A stretch of DNA of 64,000 nucleotides, taken from Mycobacterium sp. (GTDB taxonomy: Bacteria > Actinomycetota > Actinomycetes > Mycobacteriales > Mycobacteriaceae). The DNA is taken from positions 1 to 64,000 of the forward strand of contig JAKFVT010000028.1 in the NCBI GenBank assembly GCA_021732005.1, read 5' to 3'. A program made the translations under genes and the position numbers. Under the pieces are notes generated by a model. It was not told the DNA's origin. It did not search any database and saw nothing but the letters and a program-made list of their open reading frames with translations. Positions 7,664 through 16,097 of the stretch are shown in pieces. The first letter of the stretch is position 1, and the number at the start of each line of letters is the position of its first letter.

Positions 7664-8746
7664 GTGCCCGATGTCGCCGGCCCTGCGGCTCCGACAAGGC
7701 ACCCGTATTTCGCCTACGGGTCCAACCTCTGCGTGCAGCAGATGGCCCGGCGCTGTCCCGAGGCGGCCGACCCCCGGCCGGCGACCCTGGCCGACCACGA
7801 CTGGCTGATCAACGAGCGCGGCGTCGCGACGGTAGAGCCCTTCGCGGGCAGCGAGGTGCACGGGGTCCTGTGGTGGCTGACCGACCACGACCTGGCCACC
7901 CTGGACAGCGCCGAAGGGGTGCCGGTGCGGTACCGCCGCGACCGGTTGACCGTGCAGACCGCCGACGGACCCGCTCCCGCGTGGGTATACATCGATCACC
8001 GCACCGAACCCGGCCCACCCCGGCCGGGCTATCTGGAACGCATCATCGACGGCGCGCAGCACCACGGCCTACCGCAGCGCTGGGTCGACTTTCTGCGCCG
8101 CTGGGATCCTGCCCACTGGCCGCGACCCCTGGCGTCGAACAAGACTGGACCACAATCACTTTCGGAACTGCTCGCCGATCCGTCGGTCGTCGAGGTGAGC
8201 CGGTTGCGGTCGCGGTTCGGGTTCCTGGCCATCCACGGCGGCGGTCTGGAGCAGATGACCGACGTGATCGCCGAACGAGCCGCCGACGCGGCCGGGGCGT
8301 CGCTGTATCTGCTGCGCCACCCCAAGGACTACCCGCATCACCTGCCGTCGGCACGCTATCTCGGCGCCGAATCAGACCGTCTTGCTGCGTTTCTCGATCA
8401 CGTCGACGTGGCGGTCTCCCTGCACGGGTACGGGCGCATCGGCCGCAGCACCGAGCTGCTGGCCGGTGGCGGCAACCGGGAACTGGCCGACCACCTGGCC
8501 GCCCACATCGAGCTGCCCGGCTACCGCATCGTCACCGACCTCGACGCGATCCCCGCCGAACTGCGCGGCCTGCATCCGAACAACCCGGTCAACCAGGTCA
8601 GCGGCGGTGGCACGCAGCTGGAATTGCCGACACGGGTGCGCGGCATCAGCCCGCGCAGTCAACCGCCGAATGCCGATGGCCTGTCCCCCGCGACCTCCGC
8701 ACTGGTGCAAGGCCTGGTCACCGCAGCGCACGCCTGGGCGCTCTAA
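7664..8746 (+). CDS. Gamma-glutamylcyclotransferase / poly-gamma-glutamate hydrolase fusion
   Basis: A 360-residue two-domain protein. Residues 12-130 resemble the GGCT/AIG2 fold: FAYGSN (16-21) is the glycine-rich substrate loop and E84 in LDSAEG the likely general acid/base. Residues about 165-360 match the phage-type poly-gamma-glutamate hydrolase family (PF05908), a zinc carboxypeptidase-like fold, with HGGGLE (191-196) and LHGYG (253-257) as probable metal ligands. Both domains act on gamma-glutamyl bonds, so the fusion could trim and cyclise gamma-glutamyl chains such as those on F420 or folates; that is inference. GTG start 7664, probably co-transcribed with mntH. Likely orthologue of Rv0923c. 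Confidence 0.8.
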   Translation: MPDVAGPAAPTRHPYFAYGSNLCVQQMARRCPEAADPRPATLADHDWLINERGVATVEPFAGSEVHGVLWWLTDHDLATLDSAEGVPVRYRRDRLTVQTADGPAPAWVYIDHRTEPGPPRPGYLERIIDGAQHHGLPQRWVDFLRRWDPAHWPRPLASNKTGPQSLSELLADPSVVEVSRLRSRFGFLAIHGGGLEQMTDVIAERAADAAGASLYLLRHPKDYPHHLPSARYLGAESDRLAAFLDHVDVAVSLHGYGRIGRSTELLAGGGNRELADHLAAHIELPGYRIVTDLDAIPAELRGLHPNNPVNQVSGGGTQLELPTRVRGISPRSQPPNADGLSPATSALVQGLVTAAHAWAL

Positions 8747-8836
8747 CCGTCTGGAATACGAACTCCAGCAGTCGAATCGGTTAACGACGACCTCGTCTGA
8801 TGCTTCTCGGCCCGGCGTTGCGACAGGATCCACCAT

Positions 8837-9928
8837 GTGGCCGACGTCGACTTCTCGCTGCTGGACCTGCCCCGCGAGACCCCACCGCCGGATCCGGACG
8901 CATATCTGCGCGCGGCGATGGCCTGGCACTTCAGCACCGACACCGGCTCTCCATACTGGCTGCGGACAGCCAGCCGCCTGGACTTCGATCCGCTCACCGA
9001 CGTCCGGACCTTCGCCGACCTGCGCCGGTTCCCGAATCTGGTCAACGAATTACGCGACGTCCCGGCGCACGACCTGATCCCGCGGGGCTACGCCACACCG
9101 GCGCCGGTCCCGCTGATCTTCGAATCCGGTGGCACGACAGGTGCGCCCAAGCGGACAGCGCAGCTGCCCGACTGGGTGGCGCAGGTGGTCGACTGGCAGA
9201 CCGACGATTTCTCTTCCGCCGGGTTCGTGCCCGGCGGCGGCTTCCTGTGCCTCATGCCCAGCGGCCCGCACGGGGTGGGTTACTTCTCCAGGGCGGTGTC
9301 CGCCCGGCTCGGCTCGATCTGTCACACGGTCGATCTCGACCCCCGTTGGGTCAAGAAACTCGTCGCCCGCGGCGCTGCGGCCGAGATGTCGGCCTACCTG
9401 AACCACCTTCTTGAACAAGCCGGGTACGTTCTGCGCAGCCAGCACATCGTCAACCTGCACACCACTCCGCCACTCCTGGACGCGATCGCGCGTGACGACA
9501 CCCTCACTCAATTGGTCGGTGACACGGTTCGCTTCATCATGCTCAGCGGTGCGCATGTGGACCCCGACACCCTCGACGTGCTGCGTGACGTGTTCCCGAG
9601 CACCGCGATCGCGATGGTGTTCGGCAGCACGATGATCCTGTCGCAGGCCCAAACCCGAACCAGCGGTGAGCAATTCGTGTTCGACCCGCGCAGCCCCTAC
9701 GTCGTGTTCCGGGTGGTCGATCCAGACACCGGCGAGCAGGTCGGCTACGGCGAACGCGGCCAGGTGGTGATGAACCACATCAGCAAGGGCATGTTCATTC
9801 CCAACAACCTGGAGCGGGATACGGCCATCAGGCTGACCGGGCCCGGCGGCCACGTCGGTGACTCGGTCGCCGAGGTCGCACCCGTCGCCACCCTGGACGG
9901 CGAGGCCGTGATAGAGGGCGTGTACTGA
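8837..9928 (+). CDS. Acyl-adenylate-forming ligase (EhpF/LuxE-like)
   Basis: A 363-residue member of the adenylate-forming superfamily in its short form, like LuxE acyl-protein synthetase and the phenazine enzyme EhpF. The P-loop SGGTTGAPK is at 97-105. SGAH and FGST motifs follow mid-protein and a GxRGQVV-like segment near the end. No carrier-protein or large C-terminal domain is present. The start is GTG 8837; the overlapping ATG at 8835 is in another frame. The acyl reductase begins 2 bases after the stop. Together they would activate a carboxylic acid and reduce it to an aldehyde. Confidence 0.82.
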   Translation: MADVDFSLLDLPRETPPPDPDAYLRAAMAWHFSTDTGSPYWLRTASRLDFDPLTDVRTFADLRRFPNLVNELRDVPAHDLIPRGYATPAPVPLIFESGGTTGAPKRTAQLPDWVAQVVDWQTDDFSSAGFVPGGGFLCLMPSGPHGVGYFSRAVSARLGSICHTVDLDPRWVKKLVARGAAAEMSAYLNHLLEQAGYVLRSQHIVNLHTTPPLLDAIARDDTLTQLVGDTVRFIMLSGAHVDPDTLDVLRDVFPSTAIAMVFGSTMILSQAQTRTSGEQFVFDPRSPYVVFRVVDPDTGEQVGYGERGQVVMNHISKGMFIPNNLERDTAIRLTGPGGHVGDSVAEVAPVATLDGEAVIEGVY

Positions 9929-9930
9929 TC

Positions 9931-11295
9931 GTGATCGACCTGCCCGGCCTGGTACCGAACGGCGAATACCGTTCCCGCAGGAGCGAAGTCATCACCGACA
10001 CCGCCGGTGTCCCGGTGGCCGAACTGAGCCTGGTCCCGCCGCTGTACATCGCGCGGACCATCGCCGCGCAGCGCAAGAGCGCGCCACTGCCCGTCGATCA
10101 ACGACGTACAGCGCTCGACAAGGCCGGCGCGACATTCGTCGGCTCGGTCGCCGGTCTGGACTTCGAGTCGTATGCGCAACTGGCAAGCCGGGTTTCGGGG
10201 CTACCGATCGCCGTGACGCGCGCCCAGGCCCTCGACGTGAGCGCGGCCGCCGTCGCCGCGTTCGACTCGGTGCAGCCGGCCCGGCCGGTCGGTGCGGTTC
10301 CGGATTGGGCGGCGGTGCCGCCCGGGCGGGCCGGCGCGATCTGGGCGCGGCGCGGTGAGGTGTTCGGGGTGCACGCCTCCGGCAATGCGCCCGGCGTCCA
10401 CGGGCTGTGGCCGCAGGCGCTCGCGTTGGGCTACCGGGTGGCGATCCGGCCGTCGCGGCGTGAGCCGTTCACCGCGCACCGGCTCGTCATGGCGTTGCGG
10501 GACGCCGGATTCCGCGACCACGACGTGACCTACCTGCCCACCGACCACGCCGGAGCCGACGAGATCATCGGCTCGGCCGACCTCGCCCTGGTGTACGGCG
10601 GCGACGACGTGGTCGCCAAGTACGGCGGCGACCCGAACGTCGTCGTCAACGGTCCGGGCCGCACCAAGATCCTGCTGACGGCCGAGCAGGACTGGCGCGC
10701 GCACCTGGACGTCATCGTCGACTCGATCGCCCGGCTGGGCGGCATGGCCTGTGTCAACACCACCGCCGTGCTGGTCGAGGGTGACGCGGCGGGGCTGGCC
10801 GAAGCGATCGCGCAGCGGCTGCAGACGATCGAGGCGCTACCCGCCGACGACGAGCGGGCAGTCCTGCCCACCCAGCCGCTGGCAAGTGCCGAGGCCATCG
10901 CGAGACGTGTCGCCGCGCGGGCGGCGGACACCACCGCACTGCTGGGCGCCGACCAGATCGTGGCTCCCCTCGGTGACGGCCGGGCGGCGCTGCGCCCGGC
11001 CGTGCATCTGCTCGCCGGCCCGGATCCCGAGAAACTCGGCACCGAGCTGCCGTTCCCCTGCGTGTGGGTCGCCCCGTGGGAGCGTGCGGCCGGCATCGCT
11101 GTGCTGCGCAATTCACTGGTGGTCGGCGCGTTCACCGAGGACGACAGCCTGGTGACCGCACTGCTCGACGAGCCCACGATCGCCAACGTGTACCGCGGCC
11201 CGGTGCCCACCTACTACACGGCGACCGGGCTGCCCCACGACGGCTTCCTGGCCGACTTCCTGATGCGCACGAAGGGGTTCGTCCGCCGCGAATGA
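9931..11295 (+). CDS. Acyl-CoA/acyl-protein reductase (LuxC/EhpG-like)
   Basis: A 454-residue protein of the LuxC branch of the aldehyde dehydrogenase superfamily, which takes an acyl group from a thioester or adenylate and reduces it with NADPH. Visible features are FGVHASGNAPGVH (about 145-157), the YGG..VV cofactor region near 222-235 and the likely catalytic cysteine C274 in GGMACVNT. The GTG start at 9931 follows the ligase stop by two bases, so translation is coupled. The acid substrate is unknown; EhpF/EhpG act on a phenazine carboxylate, LuxC/LuxE on fatty acids. Confidence 0.83.
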   Translation: MIDLPGLVPNGEYRSRRSEVITDTAGVPVAELSLVPPLYIARTIAAQRKSAPLPVDQRRTALDKAGATFVGSVAGLDFESYAQLASRVSGLPIAVTRAQALDVSAAAVAAFDSVQPARPVGAVPDWAAVPPGRAGAIWARRGEVFGVHASGNAPGVHGLWPQALALGYRVAIRPSRREPFTAHRLVMALRDAGFRDHDVTYLPTDHAGADEIIGSADLALVYGGDDVVAKYGGDPNVVVNGPGRTKILLTAEQDWRAHLDVIVDSIARLGGMACVNTTAVLVEGDAAGLAEAIAQRLQTIEALPADDERAVLPTQPLASAEAIARRVAARAADTTALLGADQIVAPLGDGRAALRPAVHLLAGPDPEKLGTELPFPCVWVAPWERAAGIAVLRNSLVVGAFTEDDSLVTALLDEPTIANVYRGPVPTYYTATGLPHDGFLADFLMRTKGFVRRE

Positions 11296-11312
11296 TCAGC
11301 GGATGATCACAG

Positions 11313-12137
11313 GTGGGTCGCACCCATCCAAACGTTCGGGTGCTCCGAATACCGGATGTGGAACCGACAAGCACCATCACAGGCCGCCCGACGACCGCGC
11401 TGTACCGGACCCGCATCACGCAATTACACAGGTCACCGGTGCACCACCACACCGAGCGCTGCAGCTACAGCTGGTACGTCGACATCGATGACCTGCCCCG
11501 GCTGCCACGGTGGCTGCAGCCCTTCGCCCGCTTCGAGGGCGCCGACCACTTCCACGGGGCGCCCGACGACACCTTGCGCCAGCGGGTCGACGCGGTTCTG
11601 GCCGACCATGGCGTTCACCTGCCGGGTGGCCGGATCACCGCGCTGCTCCTGCCGCGTGTGCTGGGCCGGGCCTGCAACCCGCTGAGCCTGTTCTGGTGTC
11701 ACGACGCCCAGGGCGTGCTGCGCTGCGTGCTCGCCGAGATGCAGCACGGTGGGCGTCGGCACGCCTACCTGCTGCCACCGGGTGAGTACACCTCCCCTTT
11801 CGACGGGTCGGGCGGCCAGTACGTGATCCAGGCGCCGCTGCCCGACGAGGAAGTGGACTTGCGGATGTCGCTGTTCCGCGACCAGGAGACCGCGCTGGTC
11901 GCCACGGTCCGTGGCACTCGGCGGCCCGCCACCGCCGCGCAGATCCTGCGGCTGCAGGTGACGGCGCCGCTGGCTCCGCAGATGACCGCGCTGAGCATGC
12001 GCGTGCACGACTTCGTGTTGCGGCTGCGCGGTGTCCCGGCGATACCGCGACCCGTCCAGCAGCTGGAACGTCCGCCGCACACCGTAGCCATCCGTCCCGG
12101 CTGGACCGCGCAGAAACGTTCGTGGATGCCATCGTGA
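11313..12137 (+). CDS. DUF1365 family protein (Rv0448c-like)
   Basis: Up to 274 residues. Conserved family sequence begins at ALYRTRITQLHR, near residue 29. The true start may be GTG 11313, 11340 or 11358, none with a good ribosome site. DUF1365 members usually sit beside an FAD-dependent amine oxidase, a cyclopropane-fatty-acid-synthase-like protein and an ECF sigma/anti-sigma pair, and are thought to take part in fatty-acid modification. In M. tuberculosis Rv0448c lies a few genes from sigK. Here it directly precedes sigK, with its 3' end 53 bases before the chosen sigK start; the other partners are missing. Confidence 0.82.
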   Translation: MGRTHPNVRVLRIPDVEPTSTITGRPTTALYRTRITQLHRSPVHHHTERCSYSWYVDIDDLPRLPRWLQPFARFEGADHFHGAPDDTLRQRVDAVLADHGVHLPGGRITALLLPRVLGRACNPLSLFWCHDAQGVLRCVLAEMQHGGRRHAYLLPPGEYTSPFDGSGGQYVIQAPLPDEEVDLRMSLFRDQETALVATVRGTRRPATAAQILRLQVTAPLAPQMTALSMRVHDFVLRLRGVPAIPRPVQQLERPPHTVAIRPGWTAQKRSWMPS

Positions 12138-12190
12138 CATGTGCGGCCGGAGGGGCCGTTAGGCTACGCGACGATGCCAGCAACATGTGG

Positions 12191-12754
12191 ATGGCGGCGT
12201 TGACGACCGCGGCTGCTGAACTCGACGCACTTCTGCGCCGAGTGGCTCAGCGCGACGCCGATGCCTTTGCCGCTTTTTACGACGCCACCCGTTCGCGGGT
12301 GTACGGACTGGTCACCCGTGTACTGCGGGACCAGGGCTACAGCGAAGAGACGACCCAGGACGTCTACCTGCAGGTGTGGCGGACCGCGGAGAGTTACGAC
12401 CCTGCGTCGGGCAGCGCGATCGCGTGGCTGCTGACACTGGCGCACCGCCGCGCCGTGGACCGGGTCCGCTCCGAGCAGGCCGCCACGCAGCGCGAGTCCC
12501 GGTATGGCGCGGCCAGTGTCGAGCCGCCGCTGGATCACGTCGCCGACGCGGTGATCACCGAAGACGAACGGCGGCAGGTGACCGCCTGCCTTGACGGGCT
12601 CACCGAAGTACAGCGCGAGTGCATCGAACTGGCCTATTACCAAGGAATGACCTACGTGCAGGTGTCGGAGCGCTTGGCCGCCAACCTGGCTACGGTGAAG
12701 TCCCGAATGCGCGATGCGCTTCGTGGCCTGCGTAATTGTTTGGGTGTGCGATGA
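12191..12754 (+). CDS. sigK: ECF RNA polymerase sigma factor SigK
   Basis: The frame is open from 12122 with in-frame ATGs at 12185 and 12191. The latter gives 187 residues, the length of M. tuberculosis SigK, and a matching spacing to LDALLRRVA. Region 2 is about 27-92 ([16 protein letters not shown]...[18 protein letters not shown]) and region 4 about 130-180 ([26 protein letters not shown]). Held at the membrane by RskA, SigK drives secreted antigens mpt70/mpt83 in tuberculosis-complex species. The stop overlaps the rskA start by ATGA, so levels are coupled. Confidence 0.93.
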   Translation: MAALTTAAAELDALLRRVAQRDADAFAAFYDATRSRVYGLVTRVLRDQGYSEETTQDVYLQVWRTAESYDPASGSAIAWLLTLAHRRAVDRVRSEQAATQRESRYGAASVEPPLDHVADAVITEDERRQVTACLDGLTEVQRECIELAYYQGMTYVQVSERLAANLATVKSRMRDALRGLRNCLGVR

Positions 12755-13482
12755 CTGAACCACACGAAAGCGACTTGCTGGAGCTGGCGGTGCCGTATGC
12801 GCTGCATGCGGTGTCCGACGCTGAGCGCGGCGAGATCGAGGACCGCCTGGCACAGCTGGCGCGGCCCGAAGCCGACGCCTTCTACGACGAGGTGCGGGCC
12901 GTCCGCGAGACCATGGCCGTCGTCTCGGCGGTCAGCGCCAGTGAACCGCCTGCCGATCTGCGGCGCCGGCTGTTGTCCGCGGTGGCCGATGACAACGTGC
13001 GCAGTCTGCCTGCGGCTCAACCTGATTCGACCGGCAGTCGCTGGCGGGGCCCGGTGTTGGCGGTGGCGGCGGCGCTGGTGATCGGCCTCGGCGCCGTCGG
13101 CGTCGGCATCGCGCTGCGCCCGGAGCCGGCGAAAGTGTCGACGGCGCAGCAGGTCTTCGCCGCGCCCGACGTGCACACCGTTTCCGGCGCCATCCCGGGT
13201 GGCGGCACCGCGACGGTGGTGTTCTCCCGCGAGAAGAACGCCGGCGTGCTGGTGATGAACGACGTGCCGAAACCGGCACCGGGCACGGTGTATCAAATGT
13301 GGCTGGTCAGCAACAGCGGCGCCACGTCCGCCGGGACGATGGACGACAACGCGGTGACGCCGTCGACGACGGCGGTGCTGCCGGATCTCGGCGGCTCCAC
13401 GGCGCTGAAGTTCACCGTCGAACCCGGAGCCGGCTCGCCGCAGCCGACCGGCCAGGTCGTGGCCGAACTGCCGCTGGTCTAA
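12751..13482 (+). CDS. rskA: Anti-sigma-K factor RskA
   Basis: A 243-residue membrane anti-sigma factor (232 in M. tuberculosis). The N-terminal cytoplasmic anti-sigma domain has [18 protein letters not shown] (9-26) and [11 protein letters not shown] single membrane segment lies at about 101-121, followed by an external RskA domain with GTVYQMWLV and [14 protein letters not shown] near the C-terminus. Regulated proteolysis of this class frees the sigma factor. ATG 12751 lies within the sigK stop (ATGA). The stop overlaps that of the converging ligase gene by four bases. Confidence 0.93.
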   Translation: MTEPHESDLLELAVPYALHAVSDAERGEIEDRLAQLARPEADAFYDEVRAVRETMAVVSAVSASEPPADLRRRLLSAVADDNVRSLPAAQPDSTGSRWRGPVLAVAAALVIGLGAVGVGIALRPEPAKVSTAQQVFAAPDVHTVSGAIPGGGTATVVFSREKNAGVLVMNDVPKPAPGTVYQMWLVSNSGATSAGTMDDNAVTPSTTAVLPDLGGSTALKFTVEPGAGSPQPTGQVVAELPLV

Positions 13483-14573
13483 CGTTCCAGCGTCGCTTGC
13501 GCGGCGACAGCGACGACGTCGGCGATCTCGTGACGTTCCCGCCACGCGGCGCGCTGCCGCATCGCCCCGTTGCCGTCCCGCAGCAGGCGGCCCAGCTCGG
13601 CATGCACCCATTCGCTGTCGCCGAGTTCGTCCAATGCCGGCTGCAGCAGGCCCAGCCACTCGCCGAGGACCCGTGACGTCGGGGCCGTCGCCCATCCCTC
13701 GATCACATCGATCGTCTGGCCGTCCAACCCGTCGTGGGCGGCCTTCCAGTAGGCGGCGCGCAGGATGTGGTCGTCGACCTTGGGGGCCTTCTCGCCGCCG
13801 CGGTCGGCCGCGAGCGCGGTCATCACCGCGGCACGACTGAGTGTCGCGAGCAGGACGGTCTCGGCCGCGGTGGCCGGGACGTCGGCGACCCGGATCTCGA
13901 CCGTCGGGAACTTCTCGGACGGCCGCACATCCCAATAGACCATGCCCTCGTCGAGCATGGCGCCCGAGTCGTTCATCAGCGCGACGATCGCGTCGTAGTG
14001 CTCGGCCGAGTCAAAGTGTGGCGGCGGCCCTGCACTGGGCCAGCGGCCCCACAGCACACTGCGCCAACTCGCGTGACCACTGTCGGCGTTGCGATAGATC
14101 GCCGAATTGGCGGTCAGCGCCAGCAGCATCGGCAGCCATGGACGCAACCAGTTGCTGACGGCGATCGCCGCGTCGCGGTCGGGCACCTCAACATGGACGT
14201 GGCATCCGCAGATGCCCTGCTCGTGGGCGATCATGCCGAACCGCTCACCGATCGCTCGGTACCGCGGGGTATCGGTCAGCGGAAAGCTGTGCGGCACCGT
14301 CGGCGGCAGACCGACAGCCAGCAGTCGTGCGCCCGCCTTCTCCGCGGATTCGGCCGCGACCGATCGGAGCTCGGTGATCTGTTGGCGCAGTTGCGAACTC
14401 GTTTGCGCCACCTCGGTAGCGGTCTCGACCTGACACGACGTCAGCTCCAGTTGAAGGTCGACCCCGCGTTGAGCCGCGTACTCGGCGACCTCGATGTTGC
14501 GGGCGACCGGTTCACCGGTGCTGGGATCGACGAGGAGGAATTCCTCCTCCACGCCGACGCTGGGCGGATTCAC
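13479..14573 (-). CDS. Carboxylate-amine ligase, YbdK/GCS2 family
   Basis: A 364-residue member of glutamate-cysteine ligase family 2. [16 protein letters not shown] at the N-terminus carries the conserved glutamates that bind metal and [16 protein letters not shown] and the late VEIRVADVP segment are typical. GTG 14573 gives the usual N-terminus, while GTG 14627 would add 18 residues. YbdK proteins have weak gamma-glutamylcysteine ligase activity; mycobacteria lack glutathione, so the natural substrate is uncertain. It is a different paralogue from Rv0433, judging by the N-terminal sequence I recall for that protein. Confidence 0.85.
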   Translation of the reverse strand: MNPPSVGVEEEFLLVDPSTGEPVARNIEVAEYAAQRGVDLQLELTSCQVETATEVAQTSSQLRQQITELRSVAAESAEKAGARLLAVGLPPTVPHSFPLTDTPRYRAIGERFGMIAHEQGICGCHVHVEVPDRDAAIAVSNWLRPWLPMLLALTANSAIYRNADSGHASWRSVLWGRWPSAGPPPHFDSAEHYDAIVALMNDSGAMLDEGMVYWDVRPSEKFPTVEIRVADVPATAAETVLLATLSRAAVMTALAADRGGEKAPKVDDHILRAAYWKAAHDGLDGQTIDVIEGWATAPTSRVLGEWLGLLQPALDELGDSEWVHAELGRLLRDGNGAMRQRAAWRERHEIADVVAVAAQATLER

Positions 14574-14687
14574 GAAGCACAGACATGCCCACGCCGCGGG
14601 GTGGTCAAACCCGAATCGCAGGTCCACCGTGCCACATACCGAGACCGACCCTGTCGATCGCTGTGAGCTCGGCCATAGCATGCCGGG

Positions 14688-15521
14688 ATGGTCAAAGACT
14701 TTCGCTTCGGCATCGGTGTGCGGTCGGTCAAGTCGGCACAGCGGCTGCGCGAAACGGTGCGCAGGTTCGAAGATCTGGGCTTCGACGTGCTGCATGTCCC
14801 GGACCATCTCGGCCGCTTCGGGGTGCCCGCGCCGTTCCCCACCATGGTGGCCGCGGCCGAGGCCGCCAAGACCATGCGGGTGGGGACGTTCGTGATCAAC
14901 GCGGCGTTCTACAAACCGGCGTTACTGGCCCGCGACGCCGTCGCCGTCGACGTCCTCAGCGAGGGCCGTCTCGACCTCGGGTTGGGCACCGGCTACGTGC
15001 GTGAAGAGTTCGAGGCCGCCGAGATGCCGTATCCGAGCGCCGGTGAACGGGTCGACCATTTGCGGCACACCACGCAGTACCTCAAGCAGACCGCGCCGAC
15101 GATCCCGATCCTGATCGCGGGTAACGGCGACCGGGTGCTGCGCATCGCCGCCCAGCACGCCGACATCATCGGCCTGACCGGGGGCGGGGTGCCGGAGTAC
15201 CCGGGCCATGACCCGCTGGCCGAGCGCATCGAATTCGTGCGGGGCGCGGCCGGCGACCGATTCGCCGACCTCGAATTGAACATCGCGATCACCGGGGTGC
15301 CAACGGATTCGTCGGGCATCCCCGATCTGGCGCTGACCCGCGGGTACGCCCCGGACGCCACCGAAGAGCAACTGCTGGCGCTGCCGACCGTGCTGACGGG
15401 GACGCCGCGGGATATCGCCGACACCCTGCGGGCCCGGCGCGACGACTACGGCATCACCTACTTCACCGTGCAGGACTACCACGCGGAGTACTTCGCCAAA
15501 GTCATAGCGGAACTTCGCTAA
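14688..15521 (+). CDS. LLM-class F420-dependent oxidoreductase
   Basis: A 277-residue luciferase-like monooxygenase-fold protein of the mycobacterial F420 group (the MSMEG_2516-type subfamily, TIGR03621). Supporting segments are VLHVPDHLGRFG near the N-terminus, VDVLSEGRLDLGLGTGYVREEF mid-way (in two parts), and IPILIAGNGDRVLRIAAQHAD. Members use reduced deazaflavin F420 to reduce or oxidise small organic molecules; the substrate is not predictable. ATG 14688 is divergent from the ligase gene with a 114-base gap. The small protein that follows has its own ribosome site. Confidence 0.87.
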   Translation: MVKDFRFGIGVRSVKSAQRLRETVRRFEDLGFDVLHVPDHLGRFGVPAPFPTMVAAAEAAKTMRVGTFVINAAFYKPALLARDAVAVDVLSEGRLDLGLGTGYVREEFEAAEMPYPSAGERVDHLRHTTQYLKQTAPTIPILIAGNGDRVLRIAAQHADIIGLTGGGVPEYPGHDPLAERIEFVRGAAGDRFADLELNIAITGVPTDSSGIPDLALTRGYAPDATEEQLLALPTVLTGTPRDIADTLRARRDDYGITYFTVQDYHAEYFAKVIAELR

Positions 15522-15575
15522 CGGGTTTGCGAGGCCGTCAGACTGGCAATTGCTCCACGATTGGAGGCGTACAGC

Positions 15576-15854
15576 ATGGCGGTTTTGCAGGTCTATTGGA
15601 TGGACCATGACGATTACGACGACGGCAGGATGCAGCACGCCGAGGGAGTTCTGGTGGGATTGAGGCGCTGCACACTGGACGCGGCATCCGGGGAGATCGA
15701 CCAGGTGTCGCGGCGGCACCGGCTGGACGGTAGACGGGTGGCCCAGGCTCTGGTCCGGTTGGCTCAAGACGTGGAGCCCGAGGCCGACAGCAATGCGACG
15801 GCTGTTGCCCGCTTCGAGTGGGGCGCCCTGCTCGCGGGAAGCCGACGATCATGA
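15576..15854 (+). CDS. Small conserved-type hypothetical protein
   Basis: A 92-residue protein, ATG 15576 behind GGAGG (15563-15567). The first half is acidic and strand-like (VLQVYWMDHDDYDDG); the second half (IDQVSRRHRLDGRRVAQALVRLAQ) is predicted helical and faintly recalls the helical core of ANTAR domains, but not enough to call it. Its stop overlaps the start of the next tiny ORF by ATGA, suggesting translational coupling. Function unknown. Confidence 0.65.
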   Translation: MAVLQVYWMDHDDYDDGRMQHAEGVLVGLRRCTLDAASGEIDQVSRRHRLDGRRVAQALVRLAQDVEPEADSNATAVARFEWGALLAGSRRS

Positions 15855-15961
15855 TGCGCCGTTTCGTCGCCTGGGTTCGTCAGGGCTACCCGAAGGTCGC
15901 ACCGACGCACGGCCACTGCTACCTGGTTGCGCTGTGCCCGCCGCGCGGTGCGGTGCGCTGA
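15851..15961 (+). CDS. Tiny coupled ORF, DUF3349-like fragment
   Basis: A 36-codon ORF starting at ATG 15851 inside the stop of the previous gene (ATGA) and ending at TGA 15959-15961. The translation begins MMRRFVAWVRQGYP, which resembles the opening of mycobacterial DUF3349 proteins (a short helical AWLRAGYP segment) but stops before the rest of that domain. It may be a decayed DUF3349 gene or a genuine small protein translated with its neighbour. The downstream tRNA starts 53 bases later. Confidence 0.45.
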   Translation: MMRRFVAWVRQGYPKVAPTHGHCYLVALCPPRGAVR

Positions 15962-16014
15962 CCCGCTGGAATGACGGGCGCGCCGCCGGCAGGCGGTAAG
16001 CTGCCAGCCGTTGC

Positions 16015-16087
16015 GCCCCCGTAGCTCAGGGGATAGAGCACGGCTCTCCTAAAGCCGGTGTCGCAGGTTCGAATCCTGCCGGGGGCA
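16015..16087 (+). tRNA. tRNA-Arg (anticodon CCT)
   Basis: A 73-base cloverleaf. The acceptor stem GCCCCCG (16015-16021) pairs with CGGGGGC (16080-16086), with discriminator A at 16087. The D-arm contains GCTC...GAGC, the anticodon stem CGGCT/AGCCG encloses loop CTCCTAA with CCT at 16048-16050, and the T-arm is GCAGG-TTCGAAT-CCTGC. It reads AGG codons. CCA is not encoded. No integrase or flanking direct repeat is present, so there is no sign that this tRNA hosts an integrated element. Confidence 0.97.
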
Positions 16088-16097
16088 CTTTCTTGCG

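Noticed and set aside
12088..12116. CCATCC-n17-CAGAAA resembling the SigK promoter (CCATCC-n-CCGAAT) ahead of sigK
   Set aside because: The -10 part matches poorly and the site lies within the DUF1365 coding region.
15576..15854. ANTAR domain call for the 92-residue small protein
   Set aside because: Only a vague similarity in one helical stretch; the conserved aromatic and alanine positions of ANTAR are not present.
16015..16087. tRNA-Arg as an attachment site for an integrated element
   Set aside because: No integrase, excisionase or duplicated 3' tRNA fragment was found on either side.
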